Assembly: GCF_006974125.1 (NCBI RefSeq) | Contig: NZ_CP037858.1 | Coordinates: 434,001 to 498,000 of the forward strand | Length of the DNA stretch: 64,000 nt | Reading direction: 5' to 3' | DNA from: Stenotrophomonas maltophilia | GTDB lineage: Bacteria; Pseudomonadota; Gammaproteobacteria; Xanthomonadales; Xanthomonadaceae | Shown here: in pieces, positions 43,082 to 51,181 of the stretch | Numbering within the stretch: position 1 is the first letter of the stretch | How the letters are laid out: every line of letters starts with the position of its first letter | Position numbers and translations under genes: made by a program | Notes under the pieces: model-generated | The model's input: only the letters and a program-made list of their open reading frames with translations | Database searches by the model: none | Told to the model about the DNA's origin: nothing

Positions 43082-44331
43082 GACTCCTGGCTCACCAGCT
43101 GCACCGGTTCGTGGTGACCCCAGCCCTGCACGCGCACGTAGGTGCCAGCGCTGGCCAGGTCTCCCTCGGCCTCCAGCACCACCCAGGCGTTGGCCTGCAG
43201 CATGGACATCAAACGGAACGACTCCTGCCCGGACAGCACGCGCGCACTCAGGCGCCCCTGCCCGTCCATTTCCACCCGCGCACGCGCGTGGAAGCGCAGG
43301 CCCGGCGGCTTGCGCACGTCGGCCTGCAGCGGCAGCTGCAACATGAGCTCCGGCGCCAGCCCCAGCAGGCGGCGCAGCACCGGCTCGACGAAGAAACGCT
43401 GGCCCACGGCGGCCGACACCGGATTGCCCGGCAGGCCGAAGTACAACGCACCATCGGGCAGCACCGCGAACAGCAGCGGCTTGCCCGGGCGGATCGCCAC
43501 CTTGTGGAACACGATGCGCGCACCACGGCCGCGCAGCGCATCGGGAACGAAATCGTAGCGCCCAGCCGACACCGCGCCGGTGCTGATCAGCACCTGCGCG
43601 CCCGCGGCCAGCGCTTCATCCAGCACCGCATTGAACGCGGCCACGTCGTCGCCCACCGTGCCCTGCCAGACCACCTCGGCACCGGCGGCCTGCAGGCGGC
43701 CGACCAGATACGGCCGGTTGCTGTCACGGATCTGCCCGGATTCCAGCGTCTGCGCCGCTTCGGTCACCAGCTCCTTGCCGGTGGCGATCACCGCCGCCTT
43801 CGGCCGTGCCACCACCGCCACCTGGCCCACGCCGATGGCATGCAGCAGGGTGCGCGCATTGATATCCAGCACCTGCCCGGCCTGCAGCACGCGCTCGCCT
43901 TCGCTCACGTCCTGGCCGCGCAGGCGCACGTGCTGGCCCGGCTTCACCGATGCCTTCAGCGCGATGCGGGTCGGGCGTCCCTCCTCGCTGGCGAGGATGT
44001 CCACGTTCTCGACCGGAACCACTGTGTCCAGCCCGGACGGCATGCGCGCACCGGTCATGATTTCCCAGGCACCCTCGCCGCCCTCGGCGCCGGCATCGCC
44101 GGCCGCCTGCCAGCCCTGCACCGCGAATTCGGTACCGGCCTCGAACGTCGCGCCGTTGGCACGCAGCGCGAAGCCGTCCATCGCCGAATTGTCGAACGGC
44201 GGCAACGACTGCCCGCTGTGGATGTCACTGGCCAGGGTACGGCCGCCGGCCTCATGCAGCGGCAGGCGCTCGGCCGGCAGCGGCGTGGCCGCGTCCAGCA
44301 GGTGCTGCAAGGCTTCGCTGTAGGCAATCAT
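43078..44331 (-). CDS. moeA: Molybdopterin molybdenumtransferase MoeA
   Basis: 417 residues from ATG 44331. PPFDNSAMDGFALRA, VVPVENV, VIATGKELV, STGAVSAGRYDFV and YFGLPGNPVSAAV are classic MoeA motifs. It inserts molybdenum into adenylylated molybdopterin. Start and stop both overlap neighbours (moaCB, moaD). Confidence 0.96.
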   Translation of the reverse strand: MIAYSEALQHLLDAATPLPAERLPLHEAGGRTLASDIHSGQSLPPFDNSAMDGFALRANGATFEAGTEFAVQGWQAAGDAGAEGGEGAWEIMTGARMPSGLDTVVPVENVDILASEEGRPTRIALKASVKPGQHVRLRGQDVSEGERVLQAGQVLDINARTLLHAIGVGQVAVVARPKAAVIATGKELVTEAAQTLESGQIRDSNRPYLVGRLQAAGAEVVWQGTVGDDVAAFNAVLDEALAAGAQVLISTGAVSAGRYDFVPDALRGRGARIVFHKVAIRPGKPLLFAVLPDGALYFGLPGNPVSAAVGQRFFVEPVLRRLLGLAPELMLQLPLQADVRKPPGLRFHARARVEMDGQGRLSARVLSGQESFRLMSMLQANAWVVLEAEGDLASAGTYVRVQGWGHHEPVQLVSQES

Positions 44332-45338
44332 CAGTGGCCACCACCCTCGACCATCGCCAGGGCGTGGCCCAGTACCGGCGCCAGGATATCCAGGCACTGC
44401 GCCGCCGCCTTCGGGCTGCCAGGCAATGCGAACACCAGCATGTTGCCCAGCTGCACCACCTCGGCGCGGCTCAGCCAGGCCATCGGCGTGTGCTGTGCAC
44501 TCAGTGCCCGCACCATCTGCGCCAGGCCATGCACCGGCCGCGCGTCCAGGGAACGCAGCGCCTCCGGTGTCAGGTCACGCGGGCCCAGCCCGGTACCACC
44601 GGTACACAGGCACAGGCGCACGCCCTCGGCGGCCAGGGCCTGCAGGCGGCCCGCCAATGGTTCGATGCCATCAGGCAACACCTCGGCGGCCACCACCTCG
44701 CCGCCCAGCCTTTTCAGGCCGGTCACCAGGGTCGGGCCGGACACATCCTCATAGGTGCCTTCGCTGGCACGATCACTCAGCGTGATCACCGCGCAGGCCG
44801 CGCCCTGCAGGCCCTTCGGTGCACGCGGCTTGAAACGCGCGCGCTCGGCATCGTCCATGCCGTCGGGGTGCAGCCAGACACCGCGCTTGCCGCCTTCCTT
44901 GAACAGCAGGCGGATGCCTTCGATGCGCAGCGCCGGTTCCACCGGCTTGCTCAGGTCGTACAGGGTCAACAGCGCCGCGTTGACGCCGGCCAGTGCCTCC
45001 ATCTCCACGCCGGTGCGTGCCTCACTGGCGCACTCGCACCACACGCGGATCGCCTGCCGTTCCGGCACCGGCGCGCAGAACACCTGCACCAGTTCCAGCG
45101 GCAGCGGGTGGCACAGCGGCATCAGCATCGAGGCCATCTTTGCGCCCTGCAGGCCGGCAATCTCCGCCATCACCAGCGCATCGCCCTTGGGCAGGCGGCG
45201 CTCGACGATCAGCGGATAGGCCACCGGACCGGCATGCAGCTCGCCCACCGCCACCGCACGGCGGCGGGTGATGCGCTTGTCGCGGACATCGGCCATATGG
45301 AAGGCCGCATTCAATTCCCCACTCATCGTGTTGCTCAT
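44331..45338 (-). CDS. moaCB: Bifunctional MoaC-MoaB protein (cyclic pyranopterin monophosphate synthase fused to MogA/MoaB-like adenylyltransferase)
   Basis: 335 residues. Residues 1-155 are MoaC (KMASMLMPLCHPLPLELVQV, SEARTGVEMEALAGVNAALL, TLYDLSK); residues 175-335 are MoaB/MogA (CAVITLSDRASEGTYEDVSG, CTGGTGLGPRDLTPEAL, VFALPGSPKAA). The first makes cPMP with MoaA; the second adenylylates molybdopterin before MoeA. Fused MoaCB proteins are known in other bacteria. Confidence 0.95.
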   Translation of the reverse strand: MSNTMSGELNAAFHMADVRDKRITRRRAVAVGELHAGPVAYPLIVERRLPKGDALVMAEIAGLQGAKMASMLMPLCHPLPLELVQVFCAPVPERQAIRVWCECASEARTGVEMEALAGVNAALLTLYDLSKPVEPALRIEGIRLLFKEGGKRGVWLHPDGMDDAERARFKPRAPKGLQGAACAVITLSDRASEGTYEDVSGPTLVTGLKRLGGEVVAAEVLPDGIEPLAGRLQALAAEGVRLCLCTGGTGLGPRDLTPEALRSLDARPVHGLAQMVRALSAQHTPMAWLSRAEVVQLGNMLVFALPGSPKAAAQCLDILAPVLGHALAMVEGGGH

Positions 45339-46315
45339 CCTCCGATGGAGGCCAGGTGCGGGGTCAGCCCGGTCTGGCCCTGGTGCAGTCCATGCCCGGC
45401 CGCTTTCAGGCCAAGCTGTGTGGTGATACGTGCCAGCAGCGCGTCGTGGTCATCGTCGCTCTGCAGCAGCGGGCGCAGCGGCACGCCGAACTCGCCGAAC
45501 AGGCACAGCCGCAGGTCGCCCTTGGCGGTCACCCGCAGGCGGTTGCAGCCCTTGCAGAAGTCACGCGAATACGGGGCGATGATGCCGATGCTGCCGCGAT
45601 GGTCGGGGTGGCCGAACTCGCGCGCCGGGCCGGCATCGGCGGCGCGCGGACGCTCGTGCCAGCCAGCGGCCAGCAGCTGCTCGATCACCACGTCGGCGCG
45701 CAGGTGGTGGCGCTGGAAATAGGCTTCGTTGTCGCCGGTGCGCATCAGTTCGATGAAGCGCACGCTGAAGGGGCGGTCACGCAGGTAGTCCATCCACTGC
45801 GGCAGCTCGTCGTCGTTCAGGCCACGCAGCAGCACCGCGTTGAGCTTGATCGCCGGCAGGCCCAACGCCTGCGCCAGGGCCAGGCCCTGTTCGATCTCCG
45901 GCAGGCGGTCGTGCCCGGTGATGGTCTTGAAGCGTTCGCGCTGCAGGCTGTCCATGCTCACGTTCAGCGCGGTCAGGCCAGCCCGGTGCCACCCCGGCAG
46001 GCGCCGCGGCAGCAGCGTGCCGTTGGTGGTGATGGCCACCTTGCGGATGCCCGGCACCGCCGCAACCGTGGCGATGATCTCGTCCAGGTCCTTGCGCAGG
46101 CTGGGCTCACCGCCGGTCAGGCGGATCTTGCTCATGCCCAGCGCGGCAAACGCACGCACCAGGCGCGAGATTTCATCCACCTGCAGGAAGCGCGGGCGGC
46201 CATCGGCCTGGTAACCGTCGGGCAGGCAGTAGCTGCAACGGAAGTTGCAGGCTTCGGTCAACGACAGGCGCAGGTACGGAAAGCTGCGTCCGAAACCGTC
46301 GGTGAGTTGGCTCAT
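45335..46315 (-). CDS. moaA: GTP 3',8-cyclase MoaA (radical SAM)
   Basis: 326 residues from ATG 46315. The N-terminal cluster motif is CNFRCSYCLPDGYQ, the second cluster ligand set CKGCNRLRVTAKGDLRLCLF, and LRLTGGEPSLRKDL supports the fold; the C-terminus ends in Gly-Gly. First step of molybdenum cofactor synthesis. Heads the mo-cofactor unit, with an FNR-type box about 114 bases before the ATG. Confidence 0.96.
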   Translation of the reverse strand: MSQLTDGFGRSFPYLRLSLTEACNFRCSYCLPDGYQADGRPRFLQVDEISRLVRAFAALGMSKIRLTGGEPSLRKDLDEIIATVAAVPGIRKVAITTNGTLLPRRLPGWHRAGLTALNVSMDSLQRERFKTITGHDRLPEIEQGLALAQALGLPAIKLNAVLLRGLNDDELPQWMDYLRDRPFSVRFIELMRTGDNEAYFQRHHLRADVVIEQLLAAGWHERPRAADAGPAREFGHPDHRGSIGIIAPYSRDFCKGCNRLRVTAKGDLRLCLFGEFGVPLRPLLQSDDDHDALLARITTQLGLKAAGHGLHQGQTGLTPHLASIGG

Positions 46316-46422
46316 GGCTGGTCCACCTTGTTGCTCCACCGTCTTGCCTGTGCCCGGAACGGCCCGGATACCCTCGCCTGCTGGAACGATTGCCAGAGTA
46401 CGCGGCCTTCAGTTCCATGGGC

Positions 46423-46436
46423 ATGACTTAAATCAA
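46423..46436. promoter_or_regulatory. FNR/ANR-like box in the moaA divergent region
   Basis: ATGAC-TTAA-ATCAA, 8 of 10 matches to the FNR consensus. It lies about 114 bases before moaA (minus) and about 80 bases before the gene at 46510 (plus), so it could act on either. Confidence 0.55.
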
Positions 46437-46509
46437 TCGTGTTCGGCCCCGCGCGGCAGGCGTTGTGGCAGCATGCGGCTTTCCGTGCAGCGGGCGTGTG
46501 ACAACCCTC

Positions 46510-46914
46510 ATGATGATGAACGATTTCCAGCAACTGCTGCATGCCGCCGGCGAGCAGGCTGAACCGCAACGCCTGCTGTTCGTATTCGTGCGCGCCGAGC
46601 TGCCCGAATCGCCCACCAGCGACCAGCGCGACCGGCATGACCGCCGCGAGGGCGGCACCCTGTCGCCGGTGCTGTGCGTGGACAAGCTGCCGGCCGAGGT
46701 GCCCAGCTTCCAGGCGCTGGCGGCCGAGTCGACCACCACCGGCATCGACTGGGACCTGGTGTTCGTGGCGGCGCTGGATGGCAGAGGCGGTTTCGCACCC
46801 AACAGCGACGAAGCCGCGCGCCCGCTGAAGCTGATGGTCAACGCCATCCATGACGGTCAGATCGGCCGCTTCGCCGCCTTCGACCGTGGCGGCGAGCCCG
46901 TTCAGTTCTATTGA
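46510..46914 (+). CDS. Conserved hypothetical cytoplasmic protein
   Basis: 134 residues from ATG 46510 (three consecutive ATG codons). It reads PQRLLFVFVRAELPE, PVLCVDKLPAEVPSFQALAA, DWDLVFVAALDG and ends EPVQFY. No signal peptide or membrane segment. I do not recognise a function. It is divergent from moaA and converges with the membrane protein gene that ends at 46908 (7 bases overlap). Confidence 0.8.
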   Translation: MMMNDFQQLLHAAGEQAEPQRLLFVFVRAELPESPTSDQRDRHDRREGGTLSPVLCVDKLPAEVPSFQALAAESTTTGIDWDLVFVAALDGRGGFAPNSDEAARPLKLMVNAIHDGQIGRFAAFDRGGEPVQFY

Positions 46915-47237
46915 GCCACCAGCTGCAGGGTCAGGAAGAAGATCACCAGCACGGTGTTCAGCCCCCAGGCCACGGTCAACCCGCGCGCGGCCACGCCCAG
47001 GTTGGGGTTGTGCGCGGTGGGCGCCGCCCGCCAGACCGCCGGGATGATCCAACCGGTATAGAGCAGCAGCACGGCAAATACCCCCAACAGCAGCGTGGTG
47101 CGCTGGTTGGCCAGCGCCCAGAGGGCTACCGCCCACAGAATGTTGCTGGGAATGACGCCCTGCAGCCAGAACACACTCCAGAGGCGGGAACGGCCCTGGG
47201 TGTCGGGGGTTGGGTGCAGCGAAGCGGTCGCGGTCAT
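46908..47237 (-). CDS. Small membrane protein of unknown function
   Basis: 109 residues with three hydrophobic segments (LQGVIPSNILWAVALWALA, TTLLLGVFAVLLLYTGWIIP, LNTVLVIFFLTLQLV). No known domain recognised. It stands alone, convergent with the previous gene. Confidence 0.75.
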   Translation of the reverse strand: MTATASLHPTPDTQGRSRLWSVFWLQGVIPSNILWAVALWALANQRTTLLLGVFAVLLLYTGWIIPAVWRAAPTAHNPNLGVAARGLTVAWGLNTVLVIFFLTLQLVAQ

Positions 47238-47808
47238 AAGTCTCCCTCTGATTAGGAAACGTGCTGAACAAGCCTGCGCTTGGTGGCTGGGAACGTCAAC
47301 CCGAGTCGCACATCACGCTTTGACGCCTGTAGAGGCCAGCCATGTACAACTCAGCCCCCTCCCCGCAGAGCCTGTCGCCATCACCCCTCCCTGCTTGTTC
47401 CCTAACGCCCCCCAACCTCGACACCTGTCGCAGATTGCACGGTGCGGGTGGACCGCCGCGCCAGCCAGCGCTGGCAGTGCTTAACAGCGTGGGAGAATAC
47501 CGAAAGCGTCTCCAATCGAGTGATGTTTGCAACTCTTCTGATTGGCATTGCACAGCGCCCCGGGCTCAGATGGCGTGCCACCGGAAAAGGGTGGCCGGGC
47601 TTCGAATCCCGTGTTGGCTTTGAGTAAGTGCGCTTGCCAGCCGGCGTCACCATGCGTGGCGCCGGCTGGCAATCCGTCTGCCGGCTATGGCGGGCGGTGC
47701 GTTGGGGGCGTTCGCGCCCGCCGGCTTGAGGCCAACCCGGATTCGAACCACGTACCGCCCGCCACCTTTCGGGTGGCGGCTACCGATTGCCCTGCACGGA
47801 GCCTTGCC
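47238..47808. other. Structured non-coding region upstream of a small hypothetical gene
   Basis: 571 bases with no convincing gene. It holds a perfect 11-bp hairpin (47636-47646 with 47660-47670), GGGCG-TTCG-CGCCC at 47706-47719, GCCACC-TTTCG-GGTGGC at 47761-47777 just before the next ATG, and a near-inverted pair containing TTCGAATCC (47598-47618 and 47731-47749) that resembles tRNA T-arms without a cloverleaf around them. May be a structured leader or a mobile remnant. Confidence 0.55.
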
Positions 47809-48183
47809 ATGAACGAATCGGACTTCCCGCATCTGCACGCCTACCGCAGCACCGCCCGCGACGACGGTTCGCCACAGACTGCGCCTGCGGTGGACAGGAA
47901 CACCTTCATTGCCAACCTCAACCGCATCGGCTCCGGTGCAGCAGCCGACGGACAACCCTGGCCGGAGCGTCACCAGCTGCCTGGGCGCTGCCTGGCCCTG
48001 GCCGATGCAGATTGCGCGTTGAGCGGGTTGCGGGTGGTGCTGGAAATGCTGCTGGCGGCGGAACGAACCCGGCAGAACGGCGAGCCGGAAGAGTACGTGG
48101 GCGACCGGGTGATGGAGGGGTTGGTCATGGCCTGCCAGTCGTTGTGCGCGCAGGCGGTGGGGCGGTTGCAGCCCGAAGGGTGA
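47809..48183 (+). CDS. Small hypothetical protein
   Basis: 124 residues from ATG 47809; the frame is open further upstream but that part crosses hairpins and is not protein-like. It reads DRNTFIANLNRIGSGAAADG and a helical C-terminus LSGLRVVLEMLLAAERTRQN, YVGDRVMEGLVMACQSLCAQ. No signal peptide. Resembles the small DUF3077/DUF6124-style proteins of pseudomonads only in general layout; function unknown. Confidence 0.7.
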   Translation: MNESDFPHLHAYRSTARDDGSPQTAPAVDRNTFIANLNRIGSGAAADGQPWPERHQLPGRCLALADADCALSGLRVVLEMLLAAERTRQNGEPEEYVGDRVMEGLVMACQSLCAQAVGRLQPEG

Positions 48184-48228
48184 ACGCGATGCGCCACGCC
48201 CTTCGGCGAGGACCGCTTTCAGCAGGTG

Positions 48229-48588
48229 TCAGTGCTCGCTGAAAGCGCTCCTCAGATCGACGCCGATGATCGGTGAGAAGTCCACCTTGCACAGCTCCAG
48301 CTCGAAGAGCTGATCGTGATTGTCCAGGCACAGGGTGACTCTCACCGGCACGCCGTCGGCATCGGCAAGCATTGCAGTGGCAATGTCGCTTCCGAAGACC
48401 TGGGTCGTGCTGGACAGGAACACCACGCCTCCGAATCCGACGACCTCCACGTCCTCCACCTGGGCGAGCGCCAGATCCTTCAACAACCGTTCGGACAGCT
48501 CGGTCGTCTCCGGCAGCAGCCTATGGATGAGGGAGACCTCGTCGGGGGTGAGGAATCTGGGCACGGAATGTCCTTCAGGGCACTGCAT
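48229..48588 (-). CDS. Putative immunity-type protein (DUF6984-like)
   Basis: 119 residues: VPRFLTPDEVSLIHRLLPET, VEDVEVVGFGGVVFLSS and VRVTLCLDNHDQLFELELCK. An alpha/beta soluble protein of the type often found near polymorphic toxins; the DUF6984 label is from memory. It overlaps the gene upstream by 14 bases. Its cognate toxin is not evident. Confidence 0.65.
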   Translation of the reverse strand: MQCPEGHSVPRFLTPDEVSLIHRLLPETTELSERLLKDLALAQVEDVEVVGFGGVVFLSSTTQVFGSDIATAMLADADGVPVRVTLCLDNHDQLFELELCKVDFSPIIGVDLRSAFSEH

Positions 48589-48964
48589 CCGCCATCGGCT
48601 GATTCTCGATCCGCCATGTCCTGGCGTAGATCAGAATGACGCTTCCGGTCGAGCTGGTCTCGATACGAAAACACTTCAGACCGGACAGCGGATAGCCGAC
48701 CGCCTTCCAACGATCAAGAAGATCAGCGAGTCCCGGCTCGTCATCGTCCACCATGGCGAACTCAATTCCCTCGTCACCCAGTACGCCGAAGTTCATGAGA
48801 GCCGAGCACCCGTAGGCTCCCGAGAAGCAAACGGTTGCCTGCCGGCCGTCCGGCCAGCGCACCTGAACCTTTACCTCATCGCATACGCCTGGATTGCTTC
48901 TGTCAATGTCGATAGCCAGCAACGTGGCGTCACACCATTCGAACGCGTTGAAATCCTCATTCAT
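48575..48964 (-). CDS. Putative immunity-type protein of the RHS locus
   Basis: 129 residues, acidic: FEWCDATLLAIDIDRSNPGV, VQVRWPDGRQATVCFSGAYG, GIEFAMVDDDEPGLADLLD. No signal peptide. Tail of the RHS locus, where immunity genes of lost toxins accumulate. Function inferred only from place and style. Confidence 0.6.
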   Translation of the reverse strand: MNEDFNAFEWCDATLLAIDIDRSNPGVCDEVKVQVRWPDGRQATVCFSGAYGCSALMNFGVLGDEGIEFAMVDDDEPGLADLLDRWKAVGYPLSGLKCFRIETSSTGSVILIYARTWRIENQPMADAVP

Positions 48965-49117
48965 CTACGGGAACCTCTCAGACGTATACAGCTGGACGAC
49001 CGAAACGTGACACCGCCGCCATTTGCTATGGCGGGCATAAGTGCTCCTGCGGGCCTTGTGGAACGGCCAGGATCTCGGCACGACGGTCGGCATCAGAGAA
49101 TCGCTCGTTCCGGCAGA

Positions 49118-49225
49118 CTGTCGGCCTAAGTAGTCATCAAACCCCGACACGGAAACAGCCAGCACTCGGCAGAGCAGCATGGTGGGATAGAGAGTCCTCT
49201 GACTGGCGACGAAGGCGTACCTCAC
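49118..49225 (-). pseudogene. IS3-family transposase OrfB N-terminal remnant
   Basis: The first about 36 codons read MRYAFVASQRTLYPTMLLCR then VLAVSVSGFDDYLGR, the usual start of IS3-family OrfB (a HTH region ending SGYYAW). After this the frame loses similarity, and no DDE core follows. It marks an old insertion between immunity genes. Confidence 0.6.
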
Positions 49226-49430
49226 GTGGACTCTTTGGCAAAGAACGCCGCCGCCCCTTTTTTAGGATTTCACACTCCATCCGTAGCAAGGAACGACAGA
49301 ATCGGTAGCAACGGGCGCGGCCTCGCGGAAACCGCCACGTCCATGCGCCTCAGTCTCGCCGCGCATGGCCAGCCCGCTACGGATTCCTGACCCGCCACAA
49401 ACAGCCCAAGCCTCGCCCCGGCAGTCGGCA
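49226..49430. other. Gap with no supported gene
   Basis: Roughly 200 bases between the IS3 remnant and the lipoprotein gene. A minus-strand frame reads DADCRGEAWAVCGGSGIRSG and AMRGETEAHGRGG, a kind of text I have seen as dispersed non-genic sequence in Stenotrophomonas; it is not called as a gene. Confidence 0.4.
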
Positions 49431-49883
49431 TCAAGGGGTGAAAGGCTCAGACCTGTAGTCACACCCATTGATGTCGCGAAACACTACTGAGTATTCCTTA
49501 TGTTCATCTGCCTGCCCGGGAACGAAGAGACCGTTTGCATCAAACAATACTACCTGCGGCTTGCCGCGACTGACACGCAGACTCCGGGTGGGGCCAGCAA
49601 CCTCCTCAAGGATCGGGTTGAAAATCTTCCAACTTGGGCTTCCCTTCGGTCTCTGCTCGGTGACCGCGCTCCGGGCAGCGACATGACCGTCGGGACCGTC
49701 GAGCGCAATCCGGATTGCGGGACCAGACATATGCGTCACCTCGAATCTACCAACCCAGGATTCGGCAACTGAAGCCGATTCGACATACCTTATCTGGGCC
49801 TCACTGCAGACCTTGTGACCATCAAGTGTGGAACATGCCGCACTACTCAGTGCGATCGCTAGGAAAAGCGCGACGTTCTTCAA
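49431..49883 (-). CDS. Lipoprotein, probable immunity protein of the orphan RHS tip
   Basis: 150 residues with a TTG start one base after the upstream RHS stop. Lipobox SSAACS at about residues 13-18 (FLAIALSSAACSTLDGHKVC) predicts export and lipid anchoring. The rest contains FEVTHMSGPAIRIALDGPDG and YSVVFRDINGCDYRSEPF. Tight coupling to the orphan toxin tip and a periplasmic location suggest it neutralises a toxin acting in the periplasm. That role is inference. Confidence 0.65.
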   Translation of the reverse strand: MKNVALFLAIALSSAACSTLDGHKVCSEAQIRYVESASVAESWVGRFEVTHMSGPAIRIALDGPDGHVAARSAVTEQRPKGSPSWKIFNPILEEVAGPTRSLRVSRGKPQVVLFDANGLFVPGQADEHKEYSVVFRDINGCDYRSEPFTP

Positions 49884-49884
49884 T

Positions 49885-50757
49885 TCACCGCCCCCTGATT
49901 ATCAATCGATGCTTGCCACTATCATCCCACTGTTGCCTTGACCTGATCACCGCAGGAAGAATGCTCTCCGACAAATGGCTCTGCATTGCGGCAGCACCTT
50001 GCACCTCACATTCCTGCGCGCTCTGATACCGGTTTGCGCCAATACTAGCTTCGAATCGCTCTGCGGCCGCTCTTGCATTTTCGGCCCAGCCCTGCAGGTC
50101 TCCGACATGATCCATTTCGTCACGCATCGTCGAACGCCTGATGGCAGGAGAATCATATCGGTCGCGCATCAGCACAGTGGGGGTGAGGCCAACGGCATAT
50201 TCTTCAAGATAGTGGCCCGCAGCATCGCAATTGCACTTAGGGCTGATAGTCCATTCCATGGTCGTCCGAGCAAGCGTATTGGCCCTGAATTCAGATGTCG
50301 GTGCGCCCGGGTACGTCGCAGTCATGTCGCCATTTCGAGTTCCCCTCTTCCATGCAACCGGATTCAACTCCCAATCCAGCAACCCAAATGGATCCATCGA
50401 AGCGACCGGCCTCGCACTCGCATAGAGATACAACAAAATGCCACCATTCAATCCCAACGGATCGCCCTGAGAATACCGCCCGACCTCAGGGTCATACTCT
50501 CGCTGCGAGTTGTAGAAGAAGCCGCTCGCATCGGTCGCCTGCTGCCCCGGGAAACGGAGGGCCAATAGAAAGGACAGGCCATCACCATCTGGATCCGCAC
50601 TCGGAATCTGGTTGCCGAACACCTCGCTCTTGTTGCTCCACTCCCAGATCGAGACATTCCGTACCGGATCGATCACCACGCGCGGTGTGCCCAGATGATC
50701 CGGCTGCACGTAGGCCAGTTCCGGTACGCCGGTAGCCGGCACGTTGATCAGCGCCAC
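49885..50757 (-). CDS. Orphan RHS-core fragment with alternative C-terminal toxin domain
   Basis: 290 residues from a GTG. Residues 1-125 copy the last RHS core of the large gene upstream (PELAYVQPDHLGTPRVVIDP, EYDPEVGRYSQGDPLGLNGG, ending MDPFGL); then a different 165-residue domain starts at LDWELNPVAWK. Core similarity continues upstream of the GTG to 50817, with no promoter or start, as in displaced rhs-CT modules. The tip holds RRSTMRDEMDHVGDLQGW, whose DExDH pattern is reminiscent of metallopeptidases but not enough to call. It can become active by recombination with the full-length gene. Confidence 0.75.
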   Translation of the reverse strand: MALINVPATGVPELAYVQPDHLGTPRVVIDPVRNVSIWEWSNKSEVFGNQIPSADPDGDGLSFLLALRFPGQQATDASGFFYNSQREYDPEVGRYSQGDPLGLNGGILLYLYASARPVASMDPFGLLDWELNPVAWKRGTRNGDMTATYPGAPTSEFRANTLARTTMEWTISPKCNCDAAGHYLEEYAVGLTPTVLMRDRYDSPAIRRSTMRDEMDHVGDLQGWAENARAAAERFEASIGANRYQSAQECEVQGAAAMQSHLSESILPAVIRSRQQWDDSGKHRLIIRGR

Positions 50758-50817
50758 CGGGTAGTTGTCCAGCCAGATCGCCTGCTGCTGAGCTTGGCCC
50801 GTGGCCGAGTAGTTACC
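50379..50817 (-). repeat. Duplicated RHS core segment (second copy at 51818-52254)
   Basis: The stretch encoding GNYSATGQAQQQAIWLD to DPFGL in the orphan tip repeats the segment GNYSATGQAQQQAIWLD to DPQGL of the main RHS gene, in direct orientation about 1.4 kb apart. It is long enough for homologous recombination that would swap toxin tips and delete the genes between. Confidence 0.85.
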
Positions 50818-51131
50818 CCGACATAGAGCAACAAGTCTGCCGCCGCTCTAACCCTCTCAAGATTTTCGACGTACTCAGTATGCATGCCACAGAAGAAACG
50901 TTCATCTCCTTTCGCAACTGCAACCCTCTGGCCTAGAGACATGTGCAGGAACGACAAATCATCATAGGTCGGAAGCACGAAGGTCCATAGGTAGATAGCA
51001 GACGGTGCAGGGTCTATCGCAAACCCAGAGATCACATCTCGCGTATACGAGGCAATCAAGAAATTCCCAACGACCCGCATGCCGCTTTTCTTGGCGTCTT
51101 TTTTCAATCTCCGCAGATCAAACGCTCTCAT
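50748..51131 (-). pseudogene. Truncated immunity-like gene cut by the orphan RHS module
   Basis: From ATG 51131 the protein reads MRAFDLRRLKKDAKKSGMRV, FLIASYTRDVISGFAIDPAP, YLWTFVLPTYDDLSFLHMSL and ends in ADLLLYVG. From there (about 50817) codons come from the RHS core read out of frame (TRPRAKLSSRRSG), so the native C-terminus is missing. The junction coincides with the first base of RHS-core homology, which shows how the module arrived. Probably a displaced immunity gene; functional state unknown. Confidence 0.65.
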
Positions 51132-51181
51132 GCTATGCCACGGACCTTCCTGGAGGGCTGAGGAGCTCCCTGTTTCATGTC

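Noticed and set aside
46316..47271. Long minus-strand frame covering the gene at 46510-46914
   Set aside because: Composition shows an antisense shadow of the plus-strand hypothetical; the two genes called there explain the coding signal.
47613..47736. Integron attC site from GTTGGC ... GCCAAC
   Set aside because: The order is reversed relative to attC (which begins with RYYYAAC and ends with GTTRRRY), and no integrase or cassette array is present.
47598..47749. tRNA genes or tRNA fragments suggested by TTCGAATCC loops
   Set aside because: Neither copy has pairing T-stem ends, an anticodon arm or an acceptor stem on either strand.
48965..49117. Complete 86-residue gene over the IS3 remnant
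   Set aside because: Only its first about 36 codons resemble a transposase; the rest is not protein-like in this frame.
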